Assembly: GCA_027012135.1 (NCBI GenBank)
Contig: JALUZF010000299.1
Coordinates: forward strand, 1-46,941
Length of the DNA stretch: 46,941 nt
Reading direction: 5' to 3'
Origin: Gammaproteobacteria bacterium
Lineage (GTDB): Bacteria > Pseudomonadota > Gammaproteobacteria > GRL18
Shown here one piece after another: positions 1 to 8,712 of this stretch; the first letter of the stretch is position 1, and each line of letters starts with the position of its first letter. The position numbers and the translations under genes are program-made. Under the pieces are notes generated by a model that was given only the letters and a program-made list of their open reading frames with translations, did not search any database and was not told the origin of the DNA.

Positions 1-123
1 GGTGCTGACCCAATTGAGTACGCTAAAGAGCATAAAGAATTTGCCCGTGCCTTCGAATCTTTCGAACACGATGCAGACGCTCTGTACCCAGGCTGGAGAG
101 ACAAGTTAGGTGTTCACAAGTAA
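1..123 (+). CDS. cbbM: Form II RuBisCO large subunit, C-terminal end (partial)
   Basis: The window opens inside an ORF whose last 40 codons read [20 protein letters not shown] and end in [12 protein letters not shown]. This matches the C-terminal segment of form II RuBisCO (CbbM), where an AREHKE...AFESF...DAD..YPGWR pattern is typical. Form II RuBisCO carboxylates ribulose bisphosphate in the cytoplasm in the Calvin cycle. The call is supported by cbbQ and cbbO immediately downstream on the same strand, which are the usual partners of this enzyme. Only the tail is present, so catalytic residues cannot be checked. Confidence 0.9.
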   Translation, partial: GADPIEYAKEHKEFARAFESFEHDADALYPGWRDKLGVHK

Positions 124-153
124 ACCATTACCTGAGTATGCTTAATTAAGCGG

Positions 154-181
154 ACAAAGCCTCTGTTTTCAGGGGCTTTGT
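154..181 (+). terminator. Stem-loop after cbbM
   Basis: ACAAAGCCTCTG pairs with CAGGGGCTTTGT (one G-T wobble) around a TTTT loop, 30 bases after the cbbM stop. The T-tract after it is weak (TTGTCT), so it may terminate only part of transcription and let cbbQO be expressed at a lower level than the abundant RuBisCO. Confidence 0.65.
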
Positions 182-284
182 TGTCTATAAAACCCAAAAA
201 CACTAAAAAATCAGTGTTATTGCCAAATCATTTTTTAGCGAAATAAAATTATTCGGCAATAAAACTGGCCATCAGGAAAAGACC

Positions 285-1094
285 ATGAGCGATCAAGATA
301 TTGAACAATACAAAATAACCACCGAACCTTTCTACAAGCCGCAGGAAGATGAAATTGACTTATACAGTGCCGCCTATGATGCGCGTCTTCCGGTCATGAT
401 TAAAGGCCCTACCGGCTGCGGTAAATCCCGCTTTGTTGAACACATGGCATGGAAACTGGGCAAGCCCCTGATCACCGTCGCCTGTAATGAAGACATGACG
501 GCCTCCGATCTGGTGGGTCGTTATCTGCTTGACGCCAATGGTACCCGCTGGGTGGACGGCCCACTGACCACCGCTGCCCGCATCGGTGCCATCTGTTATC
601 TGGATGAAGTAGTTGAAGCCCGCCAGGATACCACTGTTGTGATTCACCCTCTGACTGACCATCGCCGTAATCTGCCGCTGGACAAAAAAGGGGAAATGGT
701 TGAAGCCCACCCTGATTTTCAGCTGGTGATCTCCTATAACCCCGGTTATCAGAGCTTGATGAAGGATTTAAAACAATCCACCAAGCAGCGCTTTTCTGCC
801 CTGGAATTTGACTACCCAACTGCATCGGTTGAAGCCAGCATTGTGGAACAGGAAGCCGGCATTGATGCGGATACCTCCGCCAAACTGGTTAAAATTGCCC
901 ATGCAGCCCGTAACCTGAAAGGTCATGGCCTGGATGAAGGTATCTCTACCCGTCTGTTAGTTTATGCGGCCAATCTGATGAACAAGGGTATCGCACCTAA
1001 ATCAGCCTGCCGTATGGCTCTGGTTCGACCTATTACTGATGATGCTGATATCCGTGATACGCTGGATCATGCTATTGACAGTGTTTTTGCCTGA
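285..1094 (+). CDS. cbbQ: CbbQ, MoxR-family AAA+ ATPase of the RuBisCO activase complex
   Basis: This 269-residue protein is a MoxR-type AAA+ ATPase. Walker A GPTGCGKS lies at residues 41-48, Walker B ICYLDE at 103-108 and a sensor-I-like SYNPG at 150-154. CbbQ forms hexamers that, with the VWA-domain protein CbbO, remodel inhibited RuBisCO in the cytoplasm. The gene lies 161 bp after the form II RuBisCO stop and 41 bp before cbbO, the standard cbbM-cbbQ-cbbO order. The start ATG has a purine-rich AGGAAAAG upstream. Length is normal for the family. The related NorQ and GvpN ATPases are alternatives on sequence alone, but the neighbours settle it. Confidence 0.93.
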   Translation: MSDQDIEQYKITTEPFYKPQEDEIDLYSAAYDARLPVMIKGPTGCGKSRFVEHMAWKLGKPLITVACNEDMTASDLVGRYLLDANGTRWVDGPLTTAARIGAICYLDEVVEARQDTTVVIHPLTDHRRNLPLDKKGEMVEAHPDFQLVISYNPGYQSLMKDLKQSTKQRFSALEFDYPTASVEASIVEQEAGIDADTSAKLVKIAHAARNLKGHGLDEGISTRLLVYAANLMNKGIAPKSACRMALVRPITDDADIRDTLDHAIDSVFA

Positions 1095-1135
1095 TACTAA
1101 TCAGACACCAATAAAAAAACCGGTGAGCATAAGTA

Positions 1136-3400
1136 ATGACTGATACTGAAACCATGACCATACTGGAAAGTTATCGCGTCCAGTTAAAATGCAGTTTTGA
1201 ACAGATTGATAATGTCTTTGACGACTGTCTGGAAGAAGCGCTGCTGACCTTTAGTGAGCAGGGGGTGAAAGACTACCTGTCCGGCGCCTCATTAGTATGT
1301 ATGATTGGTCGTGGTTTTGAGCCGGTACTGGTGTATATGGAAGAACTGCCACAGATTGTTCGCCATACTGACGAAAGTATGCTTAATGTGATATCCAGAT
1401 GTGTCTGGGATCTGTCCCGTACACCCAATGGCAAATCCATTCTGCCGTTTTTGCAGTCTCTGCCGGAAGCCGCACGCCGTCTGGGCAGTACCGAACAACT
1501 GCAACATTATATTGATGTCGTCTTCGATATGATGAAAAATACAACTCGTTCCATTCATGGTCATATCGACACCATTCCCAGCGATGGCTTACCTGAATTT
1601 CTGGAACACGCCCCTTATCTTCTAAGTCAGCTATCCATTGAAGGACTGCGTAACTGGGTTCAATACGGAGCAGATAACTATCGCAACCACCCTGAACGTC
1701 AGAAAGACTATTTCAGCCTGCAGTCTGCTGATAGTCGTGCCGTATTACAGAGGGAACGCCATGGTACTCTGTTCTCTGACAATGAACGTAAACTTAACTT
1801 ATACCTGAAAAGCCTGTGGGAAGACAGCGACCATTTTGTGCCCTATTCCCTGGGCTGGGATGAATTGCGCAAACCGATGCCCTATTATGACAGCCTGGGT
1901 ATTCGTATTCCTGATGTCTATGACGACAAGGACGATATCCGTGGCATTGATCGCTATCGGGCCACCATTGCCCATATTGCCGCCCACAGACGCTGGACAG
2001 AAGCGGTTTTTGCGGATAATTTCAGCCCTTTTCAGCGTATTGCCATCGAAGTATTTGAAGATGCCCGGGTGGAATACCTGAGCATTAAAAAATATCCAGG
2101 TCTGCATCGCATATTCAAAACCTTACATCCCGTACCACCGGAAGGTTTCTGCGATGAAGAACATGCCTCCTGCTTACGCTATCGACTGGCTATGCTGTCC
2201 CGTGGACTTCTGGATCCGAACCACGGTTATAAACACAAAGCCATTAATGACTTTATTGGTCATTTCCATGAAATTATGACCCAGGGCAACAGCAGTACCA
2301 AAGACATGGTTCAGTTAGGGATCTCCTTTATTGCCCGTACTAAACAGGCCAGTGACTCACTCCCTAATGTGATTTTTGATTATACAGAAGTGGATTATCG
2401 TGATGATAACCGCCACATGTGGATGTTTATTGAAGAAGGCGATGAAGAAGAAGCCTTTGACGACAGGAAAGAATTTGAACGTGATGAACACGAGGTGGAC
2501 AAGCTTCCGCCACGTCACTATCCGGAATGGGATTACAACACCAAAACCTATCGTCCGGACTGGGTCAGCCTGTATGAAAAACTGCACTACAGGGGCAGCC
2601 CTGAAAAAATTGATCAGATCCTGGCCAAACACGATGCTCTGGCCAAACGCCTGAAAAAACTGCTTGAACTGTTAAAACCCCAGCAAATGGTACGCATCCG
2701 CTACCAGGAAGATGGTTCTGAACTGGATCTGGATGTGGCCATTCGCTCCCTGATTGACTTTAAGAGCGGCCATACTCCGGACCCGCGAATTAATATGAGC
2801 CATCGTAATGACGGCCGTGATATTGCGGTTATGCTGCTGCTGGACCTGTCCGCCTCCTTACATGAAGTACCTGAAGGCAGTGAGCTGTCACTGCTGGAAC
2901 TGAGCCGTGAAGCCGTCTCATTGCTGGCCTTAACCATTGAACAGTTAAATGATCCCTTTGCCATTGCCGGTTTCCATTCTGATACCCGCCATAATGTCCG
3001 TTATCTGCACATTAAAGGTTATAGTGAACACTGGGATGATGAGGTCAAGGGACGCCTGTCCGCCATGGAGGCCGGGTTTTCTACCCGTATGGGTGCCCCC
3101 ATACGTCATGCCGCCCATTACCTGGAAAATCAGCCCGCAGACAAGAAGTTACTGCTGATAATGACTGATGGTGAACCTTCGGATATTGATGTAGATGATG
3201 ACCGCCTGTTAATTGAGGATACCCGTAAAGCTGTAGAAGAGCTGTCCAGTAAAAATATCCACACTCACTGCATCAGCCTGGACCAGAAAGCCGATGAGTA
3301 TATTGGCGACATTTTCGGCAAAAATGGCTATACAGTCATCGATCATGTAGAAAAACTGCCGGAAAAACTGCCCCAGTTATTTATGGCATTAACCAAGTAA
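1136..3400 (+). CDS. cbbO: CbbO, VWA-domain RuBisCO activase adaptor
   Basis: A 754-residue protein with a long N-terminal helical region, an acidic stretch near residues 425-450 (EEGDEEEAFDD) and a C-terminal von Willebrand factor A domain. The metal-site motif DLSAS is at residues 570-574, preceded by the hydrophobic strand DIAVMLLL, and a later TDGEPSD completes the MIDAS-type site. CbbO binds RuBisCO and couples it to the CbbQ ATPase, in analogy to NorD with NorQ. It directly follows cbbQ on the same strand. Length fits CbbO proteins of autotrophic proteobacteria. NorD is the main alternative, but there are no nor genes nearby. Confidence 0.92.
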   Translation: MTDTETMTILESYRVQLKCSFEQIDNVFDDCLEEALLTFSEQGVKDYLSGASLVCMIGRGFEPVLVYMEELPQIVRHTDESMLNVISRCVWDLSRTPNGKSILPFLQSLPEAARRLGSTEQLQHYIDVVFDMMKNTTRSIHGHIDTIPSDGLPEFLEHAPYLLSQLSIEGLRNWVQYGADNYRNHPERQKDYFSLQSADSRAVLQRERHGTLFSDNERKLNLYLKSLWEDSDHFVPYSLGWDELRKPMPYYDSLGIRIPDVYDDKDDIRGIDRYRATIAHIAAHRRWTEAVFADNFSPFQRIAIEVFEDARVEYLSIKKYPGLHRIFKTLHPVPPEGFCDEEHASCLRYRLAMLSRGLLDPNHGYKHKAINDFIGHFHEIMTQGNSSTKDMVQLGISFIARTKQASDSLPNVIFDYTEVDYRDDNRHMWMFIEEGDEEEAFDDRKEFERDEHEVDKLPPRHYPEWDYNTKTYRPDWVSLYEKLHYRGSPEKIDQILAKHDALAKRLKKLLELLKPQQMVRIRYQEDGSELDLDVAIRSLIDFKSGHTPDPRINMSHRNDGRDIAVMLLLDLSASLHEVPEGSELSLLELSREAVSLLALTIEQLNDPFAIAGFHSDTRHNVRYLHIKGYSEHWDDEVKGRLSAMEAGFSTRMGAPIRHAAHYLENQPADKKLLLIMTDGEPSDIDVDDDRLLIEDTRKAVEELSSKNIHTHCISLDQKADEYIGDIFGKNGYTVIDHVEKLPEKLPQLFMALTK

Positions 3401-3461
3401 CATAAATCAGGTAAAAAAACTCTTTTTGCCAACTGCTTACAGATTTTTCCACATAAAAGTC

Positions 3462-3467
3462 TATACT
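3462..3467 (+). promoter_or_regulatory. Possible -10 box upstream of the cytochrome c peroxidase gene
   Basis: TATACT lies 37 bases before the start of the peroxidase gene in a 104-bp intergenic gap. The best -35-like hexamer (TTACAG, 3437-3442) is 19 bases upstream, which is longer than ideal. This is a weak prediction by eye. Confidence 0.25.
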
Positions 3468-3504
3468 CTGAACTTAAGGGGTTATTATTTATCTGGAATA
3501 ATTA

Positions 3505-4539
3505 ATGAAAGCAGTATTTCCTCACCAGGCCTTTGAAAACCTGGTATCAGCAATGATTTTTATCGTTTACAGCAGCCTGTTTTTTGCAGTTAATGCACAG
3601 GCGAACCATAGTCGACTGATCCCCTCAGAAACACTATCTGATGAACCCATTCAGCCCCTGCATATTCACGAAGGCCTTGATCCTGAAAAAATCACCCTGG
3701 GACGCCGCCTGTTTTTTGATAAACGCCTGTCGAAAGATAATTCCCTCAGCTGCTACAGCTGTCACAATCTGGCTCACGGCGGTACAGATAACCTGCAGTT
3801 TTCTATTGGCGTCAACGACGCCACAGGCACAATTAATACCCCCACTGTTTACAACACCCATCTTAACCTGGCCCAGTTCTGGGATGGCCGTGCTTCTAAC
3901 CTGATCGAACAGGTCAGCGGCCCCGTTGAAAACCCGCTGGAAATGGCCTCCAGCTGGCCTCAGATTATCCGTAAGCTGGGCCAGGATAAAGATTTTATGC
4001 GCCGTTACAGGAAAATTTATGGTAATAAACTTGAAGCAGACAGTCTGATTAATGCCCTTGCCACTTTTGAACAGTCACTGACCACCATGAATTCTCCTTT
4101 TGATCGTTTCCTGGCCGGTGATAAAAATGCCATATCCTTACAGGCCCGTGAAGGTTACCAGATATTTAAATCCTACGGTTGTACAGCCTGTCATCAGGGC
4201 GCTAATGTAGGTGGTAACATGTACCAGAAAATGGGAGTCATGGCTGACTATTTTGAAGAACGTGGCACCCCGGTTACCGAAGCAGATCTGGGTCGCTACA
4301 ACGTCACCCACAATGATTATGACAAGTTTACCTTTAAGGTTCCCAGTCTCAGGCTGGTGGTTCTGACGGCACCCTATTTTCATGATGGCTCCGTTAGCAG
4401 CCTGGAACAGGCCATTAATAAAATGGCACGCTATCAGCTGGGTAGAGAAATTTCTGCAGAGAATGTGCAGAAGATAATTGCATTTCTGAAAACCCTGATC
4501 GGTGAGCATAAAGAGCTGACTCAGTCAACGGCCGAATAA
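3505..4539 (+). CDS. Di-haem cytochrome c peroxidase (CcpA/MauG superfamily)
   Basis: A 344-residue exported protein. The N-terminus is hydrophobic and ends at VNAQA (residues 29-33), a likely signal peptide cleavage site. Two haem c motifs are visible: CYSCH at 83-87 and CTACH at 226-230. The pattern LGRRLFFDKRLS before the first haem and the late YFHDGS segment are typical of bacterial di-haem peroxidases, which reduce hydrogen peroxide in the periplasm with electrons from small c-type cytochromes. Cytochromes c4 and c5 encoded at 17166-18199 are plausible donors. The stop codon lies 4 bases before the next ORF, so the two are probably translated from one mRNA. MauG-like function cannot be excluded. 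Confidence 0.9.
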   Translation: MKAVFPHQAFENLVSAMIFIVYSSLFFAVNAQANHSRLIPSETLSDEPIQPLHIHEGLDPEKITLGRRLFFDKRLSKDNSLSCYSCHNLAHGGTDNLQFSIGVNDATGTINTPTVYNTHLNLAQFWDGRASNLIEQVSGPVENPLEMASSWPQIIRKLGQDKDFMRRYRKIYGNKLEADSLINALATFEQSLTTMNSPFDRFLAGDKNAISLQAREGYQIFKSYGCTACHQGANVGGNMYQKMGVMADYFEERGTPVTEADLGRYNVTHNDYDKFTFKVPSLRLVVLTAPYFHDGSVSSLEQAINKMARYQLGREISAENVQKIIAFLKTLIGEHKELTQSTAE

Positions 4540-4543
4540 GCTT

Positions 4544-7087
4544 ATGAAAAAAGAACAGTACGCACTTATCACCTATCTGCTATTTTTTGTGGTCACGGCT
4601 TCCGTGGTTTCAGTGCTCTATAAACGCAATCAACAATTACAGGAATACGATCTGATTCAGCATAAGCTGGAACAGCTCAAGGAACTGGATGCCCGTCTTG
4701 ACCGGGATTTACTTCTGAACCTGTCTTTTTATTCCTCCAACTATGATGCTCTGGCTCAGTCCAGTACCCGCATCGATACTCTGCAGCGAGAACTAACAGA
4801 ACAGACGGCCAGATTTTCCCTGGAGGTGCCTGAATTTAAAACTGTACTGCAGCAATACATAAAAAACAGCACCCGAAAAGAACGCCACCTGGAACGCATA
4901 AAATCACTTTCTGCCAGTATTAAAAATACCCTGCAATACCTGCCTACAGTCATAAATGAATTAAACCATAAAATTACCACTTCCAGGCACAATCCGGAAG
5001 ACCTCCGTTTTAAAATCAACCAGTTATTCGGTGTGTTACTGGATTACAATATTTTTCCCCGTCATGATAAAAAACAAATACTGGAAGAAAAAATCGCGGA
5101 ACTTGAAGGGCTTTCTGATTATGTCTACCAGAAAAATCTCAACAATATCCTGTCCCATATTCAGGCTAATCTGAGAATGAAAAACCAGATGGAGAATATG
5201 CTGCGTACCTATGAAAAAATGGACATTAATAAAGAACTGTCCCGGTTGCAGACTATCCATACTAACTATTTTACAGAACAGACCAAAAATTCCTATATTA
5301 TTAACCTGGTGCTCATTATTCTATCAGCCCTGTTATTTATCAGCCTGGGCTATGTTATGCAGAACCTTAAAAAGGCCCATATACGAGCCAGGATTAACCA
5401 TGCCAGGCTGTATGATGCTATAGAAAACATTAATGAAGCCTTTGCCCTGTTTGATGCAGAGGATAAACTGGTGCTGTGGAACCGTCAGTTTAAACAGTTT
5501 TATCCCAAAATCAGGAAACAGATCAGGGAGGGTATCAGCTACAACGAACTGATGGCTGCCGCAGAAGAACTGGGCCAGTTTAAAAACAATAATATCCCTC
5601 GTTTACATACCAGCAATAATCTGGAGGGCCATACCAAAGCACTGGAATACCTTGCCGATGGTCGCTGCTTCCTGACCAGTGACAGTAAAACCTCTTCCGG
5701 CGGTACCGCCTGTGTGCGTATTGATATCAGCGACCAGGTTAAACTGGAAGAAAAAATTATCTGGCAGGCAAACTACGATGCCCTGACCCGTCTGCCTAAT
5801 CGTACCCTGTTCCTGGATCGTCTGGCCCAGGCTATCCAGCATGCCAGACGCGATTCAACCCTGTGCGCTCTGCTGTTTATCGATCTGGATAAGTTCAAGG
5901 ACGTTAATGACACCCTGGGACATGATGTGGGTGATATCCTGCTGGTGGCTGTAGCCGAACGCCTGTCCAGCTGTATTCGCAAAATTGATACTGCCTCCCG
6001 TCTGGGCGGGGATGAATTTACCATTATTCTACAGGAAATTTCCAGTACTCACGATGCCGCCAGCGTGGCTATCCATATTATCAAAAAACTGGAGGAAGTC
6101 TTCCAGATTGACGAACACGAAATTTTTATTAGCGCCAGTATTGGTATTACGGTTTATCCTGATGATGCCAGCAATTCAACCCAGATGTTAAGTAATGCGG
6201 ATATGGCTATGTACCAGGCCAAGGAAGCGGGTAGAAACACCTATCGTTTCTATACCGAAGAAATGAACCAGGAAATGAAAACCCGCCTGCAGCTTGAAAA
6301 AGACATGCGTAATGCCCTGACACGCAATGAATTTGTACTGGAATACCAGCCCATTATCGATAGCCAGAGCAATCGGGTTGTTTATGCAGAAGCCCTGATA
6401 CGCTGGCAGCATCCGGAACTGGGTCGTATTGCACCGGATAAATTTATTCATCTGGCAGAAGAAACCGGCTTTATTATCCAGCTGGGAGAATGGGTGTTAC
6501 GCACCGCTGTCAGCCAGATGAATCTATGGTTAAAAGATGGTCTGCAGCCATTTTCTGTAGCAGTCAATATTTCTTCCAGGCAACTGGAATCCGATATATT
6601 AATTAAACTGCTCAGCGAACTATTAACTGAAATTTCTCTGCCCAGACATGCTCTGACCCTGGAAATGACTGAAAGCCTGTTAATTGAAAACTCCAGCCGT
6701 TCCAATAATGCCCTGGAAAAATTTCGCGAACTGGGGGTCAACCTGTCTATTGATGATTTTGGTACCGGTTATTCCTCACTGAGTTATTTAAAACAGTTCC
6801 CTGTTGATATTTTAAAAATTGATAAGTCCTTTATCCATGATATTACCCAGAATAAGGATGATGCCATTCTGACCAATGCAATTATTGACCTGGCCCATAA
6901 CTTTAACCTGAAGGTTATTGCCGAAGGTGTTGAAACCATACGCCAGTTAAACTTTCTGAAACAGAACGGCTGTGACATGATACAGGGCTATTATTACAGC
7001 CAGCCCCTGCCTGCTGACGATTTCTACCACTATTGCCTCAAACAGAACCGGCAGCAGAATTCTCTAAAACCTGCAAAACCTAAATAA
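4544..7087 (+). CDS. Membrane-anchored GGDEF-EAL protein (c-di-GMP turnover)
   Basis: An 847-residue inner-membrane signalling protein. A first membrane helix spans about residues 8-27 and a second about 251-272, so the region between is predicted periplasmic and helical, like a sensor domain. A PAS-like segment follows (about 285-395). The GGDEF domain has an intact GGDEF at 488-492 with an RKID inhibitory-site pattern five residues before it. The EAL domain begins with EAL at 616-618 and keeps the DDFGTGYSSL motif. Both catalytic motifs look intact, so it may make and break c-di-GMP. It starts 4 bases after the peroxidase stop, suggesting that peroxide or redox status and c-di-GMP are linked. 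Its stop codon lies inside the left arm of the inverted-repeat element at 7076-7284. Confidence 0.93.
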   Translation: MKKEQYALITYLLFFVVTASVVSVLYKRNQQLQEYDLIQHKLEQLKELDARLDRDLLLNLSFYSSNYDALAQSSTRIDTLQRELTEQTARFSLEVPEFKTVLQQYIKNSTRKERHLERIKSLSASIKNTLQYLPTVINELNHKITTSRHNPEDLRFKINQLFGVLLDYNIFPRHDKKQILEEKIAELEGLSDYVYQKNLNNILSHIQANLRMKNQMENMLRTYEKMDINKELSRLQTIHTNYFTEQTKNSYIINLVLIILSALLFISLGYVMQNLKKAHIRARINHARLYDAIENINEAFALFDAEDKLVLWNRQFKQFYPKIRKQIREGISYNELMAAAEELGQFKNNNIPRLHTSNNLEGHTKALEYLADGRCFLTSDSKTSSGGTACVRIDISDQVKLEEKIIWQANYDALTRLPNRTLFLDRLAQAIQHARRDSTLCALLFIDLDKFKDVNDTLGHDVGDILLVAVAERLSSCIRKIDTASRLGGDEFTIILQEISSTHDAASVAIHIIKKLEEVFQIDEHEIFISASIGITVYPDDASNSTQMLSNADMAMYQAKEAGRNTYRFYTEEMNQEMKTRLQLEKDMRNALTRNEFVLEYQPIIDSQSNRVVYAEALIRWQHPELGRIAPDKFIHLAEETGFIIQLGEWVLRTAVSQMNLWLKDGLQPFSVAVNISSRQLESDILIKLLSELLTEISLPRHALTLEMTESLLIENSSRSNNALEKFRELGVNLSIDDFGTGYSSLSYLKQFPVDILKIDKSFIHDITQNKDDAILTNAIIDLAHNFNLKVIAEGVETIRQLNFLKQNGCDMIQGYYYSQPLPADDFYHYCLKQNRQQNSLKPAKPK

Positions 7088-7284
7088 ATCAGTTGAATCG
7101 TAGCGAGAATGATCAGAGTGCTGGAGATACAAGGATTTACAGGTTATTTTGGCTTTATTCGTACCCCAGGGGCACTTCCTTCAGGGCGTAGCCAACCTAC
7201 GGGTAAAGTCAAAATGTTCTGGAAAGCATTGTAGATTCAGTGCTATGGACATTCGCAGTAGATTCAACTGATTTATTTAGGTTT
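7076..7284. repeat. MITE-like palindromic element with perfect 24-bp terminal inverted repeats
   Basis: A 24-bp segment at 7076-7099 (starts AAACCTAAATAAATC) is the exact reverse complement of 7261-7284. Complementarity continues imperfectly inwards, and the centre contains further pairing arms: ATTTTGGCTTTA (7146-7157) with TAAAGTCAAAAT (7204-7215), and CGTAG/CTACG (7187-7191, 7197-7201). The 209-bp unit has no ORF of its own. It supplies the last codons and stop of the upstream GGDEF-EAL gene and ends beside the ribosome binding site of the downstream gene. This is the structure expected of a non-autonomous miniature inverted-repeat element or a large mRNA-processing hairpin. No second copy was found in the window. 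Confidence 0.75.
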
Positions 7285-7298
7285 AAGGAGTCTGAATA

Positions 7299-7877
7299 GT
7301 GATTATTGATCTGATCCGGCACGGCAGCCCGGTGGGCGGTAAAATGTATCGCGGCCACAGCATTGACCACCCTCTGTCTGAAGAAGGCTGGCAGCAGATG
7401 CGTGAGTGCGTAGGGGATTATAATGAATGGGATGTGATCATCAGTTCCCCTCTGCTGCGCTGCAGTGAATTTGCCCGGGAACTGCACCAGCGCCATAATA
7501 TTCCTCTGGAAATAATGGATAACCTTAAAGAAGTGGGTTTCGGCAGCTGGGAAGGCAAGGATGCCAATGACATAGACCGGGAAGAGTTTTTAAGTTTCTA
7601 TCATGACCCCATGAACAATCGCCCTGAAGGCAGTGAACACCTGGAAGATTTTATTAACCGGGTAGTACAGAGCTGGAAGAAAATTATCTGTGAACATCAT
7701 GACAGGCATATTTTAATTGTTGCCCATGCCGGGGTTATACGGGCAGTTATTGCCCATATTCTCTACAGTGAACCCGTTGGTATGTATAAAATTATTGTGG
7801 AAAACGGCAGGATCTGCCGTATAGAAGTGACTGAACGTTCCGGGCCGGTTTTAAAAATGTTAAATGGGACATTGTAA
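7299..7877 (+). CDS. Histidine phosphatase family protein (CobC-like)
   Basis: A 192-residue protein of the phosphoglycerate mutase-like histidine phosphatase branch. The catalytic RHG is at residues 7-9 (DLIRHGSP), and the second conserved histidine is in VAHAGVIRA. The start is GTG, chosen because TAAGGAG lies at 7284-7290, 8 bases upstream. It resembles alpha-ribazole phosphatase (CobC), and it converges on the cob gene cluster that ends at 7966, so a role in cobalamin nucleotide loop assembly is plausible. A second, more divergent homologue lies inside that cluster at 8709. Which of the two is the true alpha-ribazole phosphatase cannot be told from sequence. Confidence 0.82.
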   Translation: MIIDLIRHGSPVGGKMYRGHSIDHPLSEEGWQQMRECVGDYNEWDVIISSPLLRCSEFARELHQRHNIPLEIMDNLKEVGFGSWEGKDANDIDREEFLSFYHDPMNNRPEGSEHLEDFINRVVQSWKKIICEHHDRHILIVAHAGVIRAVIAHILYSEPVGMYKIIVENGRICRIEVTERSGPVLKMLNGTL

Positions 7878-7899
7878 ATAACGGCCTTAAAACATAATG

Positions 7900-7941
7900 C
7901 CCTCATCCTGACCGTCTCCCGGAGTGAGAAGGAATTGAGAG
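7900..7941. repeat. REP-like intergenic sequence between convergent genes
   Basis: The stretch CCCTCATCCTGACCGTCTCC followed by CGGAGTGAGAAGGA resembles the common proteobacterial repeat of the CCCTCATCC...CTCCC.GAGGGAGAAGG type, with a weak CTCC/GGAG stem. It sits in the 88-bp gap between the convergent phosphatase and cobS genes and could also help end transcription. It is degenerate and no second copy is seen here. Confidence 0.35.
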
Positions 7942-7965
7942 TTACTTATCCGGAAAAATTTTATA

Positions 7966-8712
7966 TTAAATTACTACACCAATTAATGCCGCAGCTTCTG
8001 CGATTTCCACGCAGGCTCCAATAGTATCTCCTGTCATGCCACCAATCCTTTTAAGCATCATAGCTCTCAAACCGTAGATTGCCGCAAACGACAAAAGCAA
8101 TGCCCACAATCCGGCAACAATAAGACTAAGTAACAGGCTGATGGTTAACACACTCCACAGGGATTTCTGATCCGGCATCTGTTCCAGAATAGCCGAGCCC
8201 AGGCCGGATTCACGCACATATTCAGTCGATATAAACAGGGCCAGGATCACGGCCCGGGAAAACATGGGCAGCACCAGAATAAATGCACTCTGCCCGCTTT
8301 TAAATAAATAACTCAGGGCACTCCATTTAAGCAACAACACCAGCACCACCATAGCTACACCAATGGGACCACAGTAGGGATCTTTCATAATTTCCAGGGT
8401 ACGACTGCGACTGTGCTGCCCACCCACCCAGGCATCAGCCGTATCGGCCAGGCCATCCAGGTGCAGACCTCCGGTAATCAAAACCCATAAGGTCAGAACA
8501 ACAGCCGCCATAACATCCGCCGGAAAACCACTGGACAGGAACCACAACAGCTGCATTGTCAGCCAGAGCACACAGCCAGTCAGCAGTCCCACCAGCGGAT
8601 AAAACAGCATGGACTGGCCTATTTCCTGCTGGCTGACATTACCTTTTAAGGGCACCGGGATCCGTGTTAAAAAACTCAGGGCAATAAAAAAAGAACGCAG
8701 TGGATTACTCAT
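7966..8712 (-). CDS. cobS: Adenosylcobinamide-GDP ribazoletransferase (cobalamin synthase)
   Basis: A 248-residue polytopic inner-membrane protein with about six hydrophobic helices. Near the N-terminus it has the family pattern FLTRIPVP, then GGLHLDGLADTADAWVGG, the conserved metal-binding acidic motif of CobS. CobS joins adenosylcobinamide-GDP and alpha-ribazole (or its phosphate) to complete the cobalamin nucleotide loop. The start ATG overlaps the stop of the upstream cobC-like gene (ATGA), so the genes are translationally coupled. It is the last gene of the cluster. Length is normal. Confidence 0.95.
   Translation of the reverse strand: MSNPLRSFFIALSFLTRIPVPLKGNVSQQEIGQSMLFYPLVGLLTGCVLWLTMQLLWFLSSGFPADVMAAVVLTLWVLITGGLHLDGLADTADAWVGGQHSRSRTLEIMKDPYCGPIGVAMVVLVLLLKWSALSYLFKSGQSAFILVLPMFSRAVILALFISTEYVRESGLGSAILEQMPDQKSLWSVLTISLLLSLIVAGLWALLLSFAAIYGLRAMMLKRIGGMTGDTIGACVEIAEAAALIGVVI

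Noticed and set aside
360..825. Minus-strand ORFs of 116-117 codons opposite cbbQ
   Set aside because: They are antisense to a gene with intact Walker motifs, lack ribosome binding sites and show no recognisable domain.
4419..4435. TGGCAC match inside the peroxidase gene
   Set aside because: No GC element at the -12 distance; coding sequence by chance.
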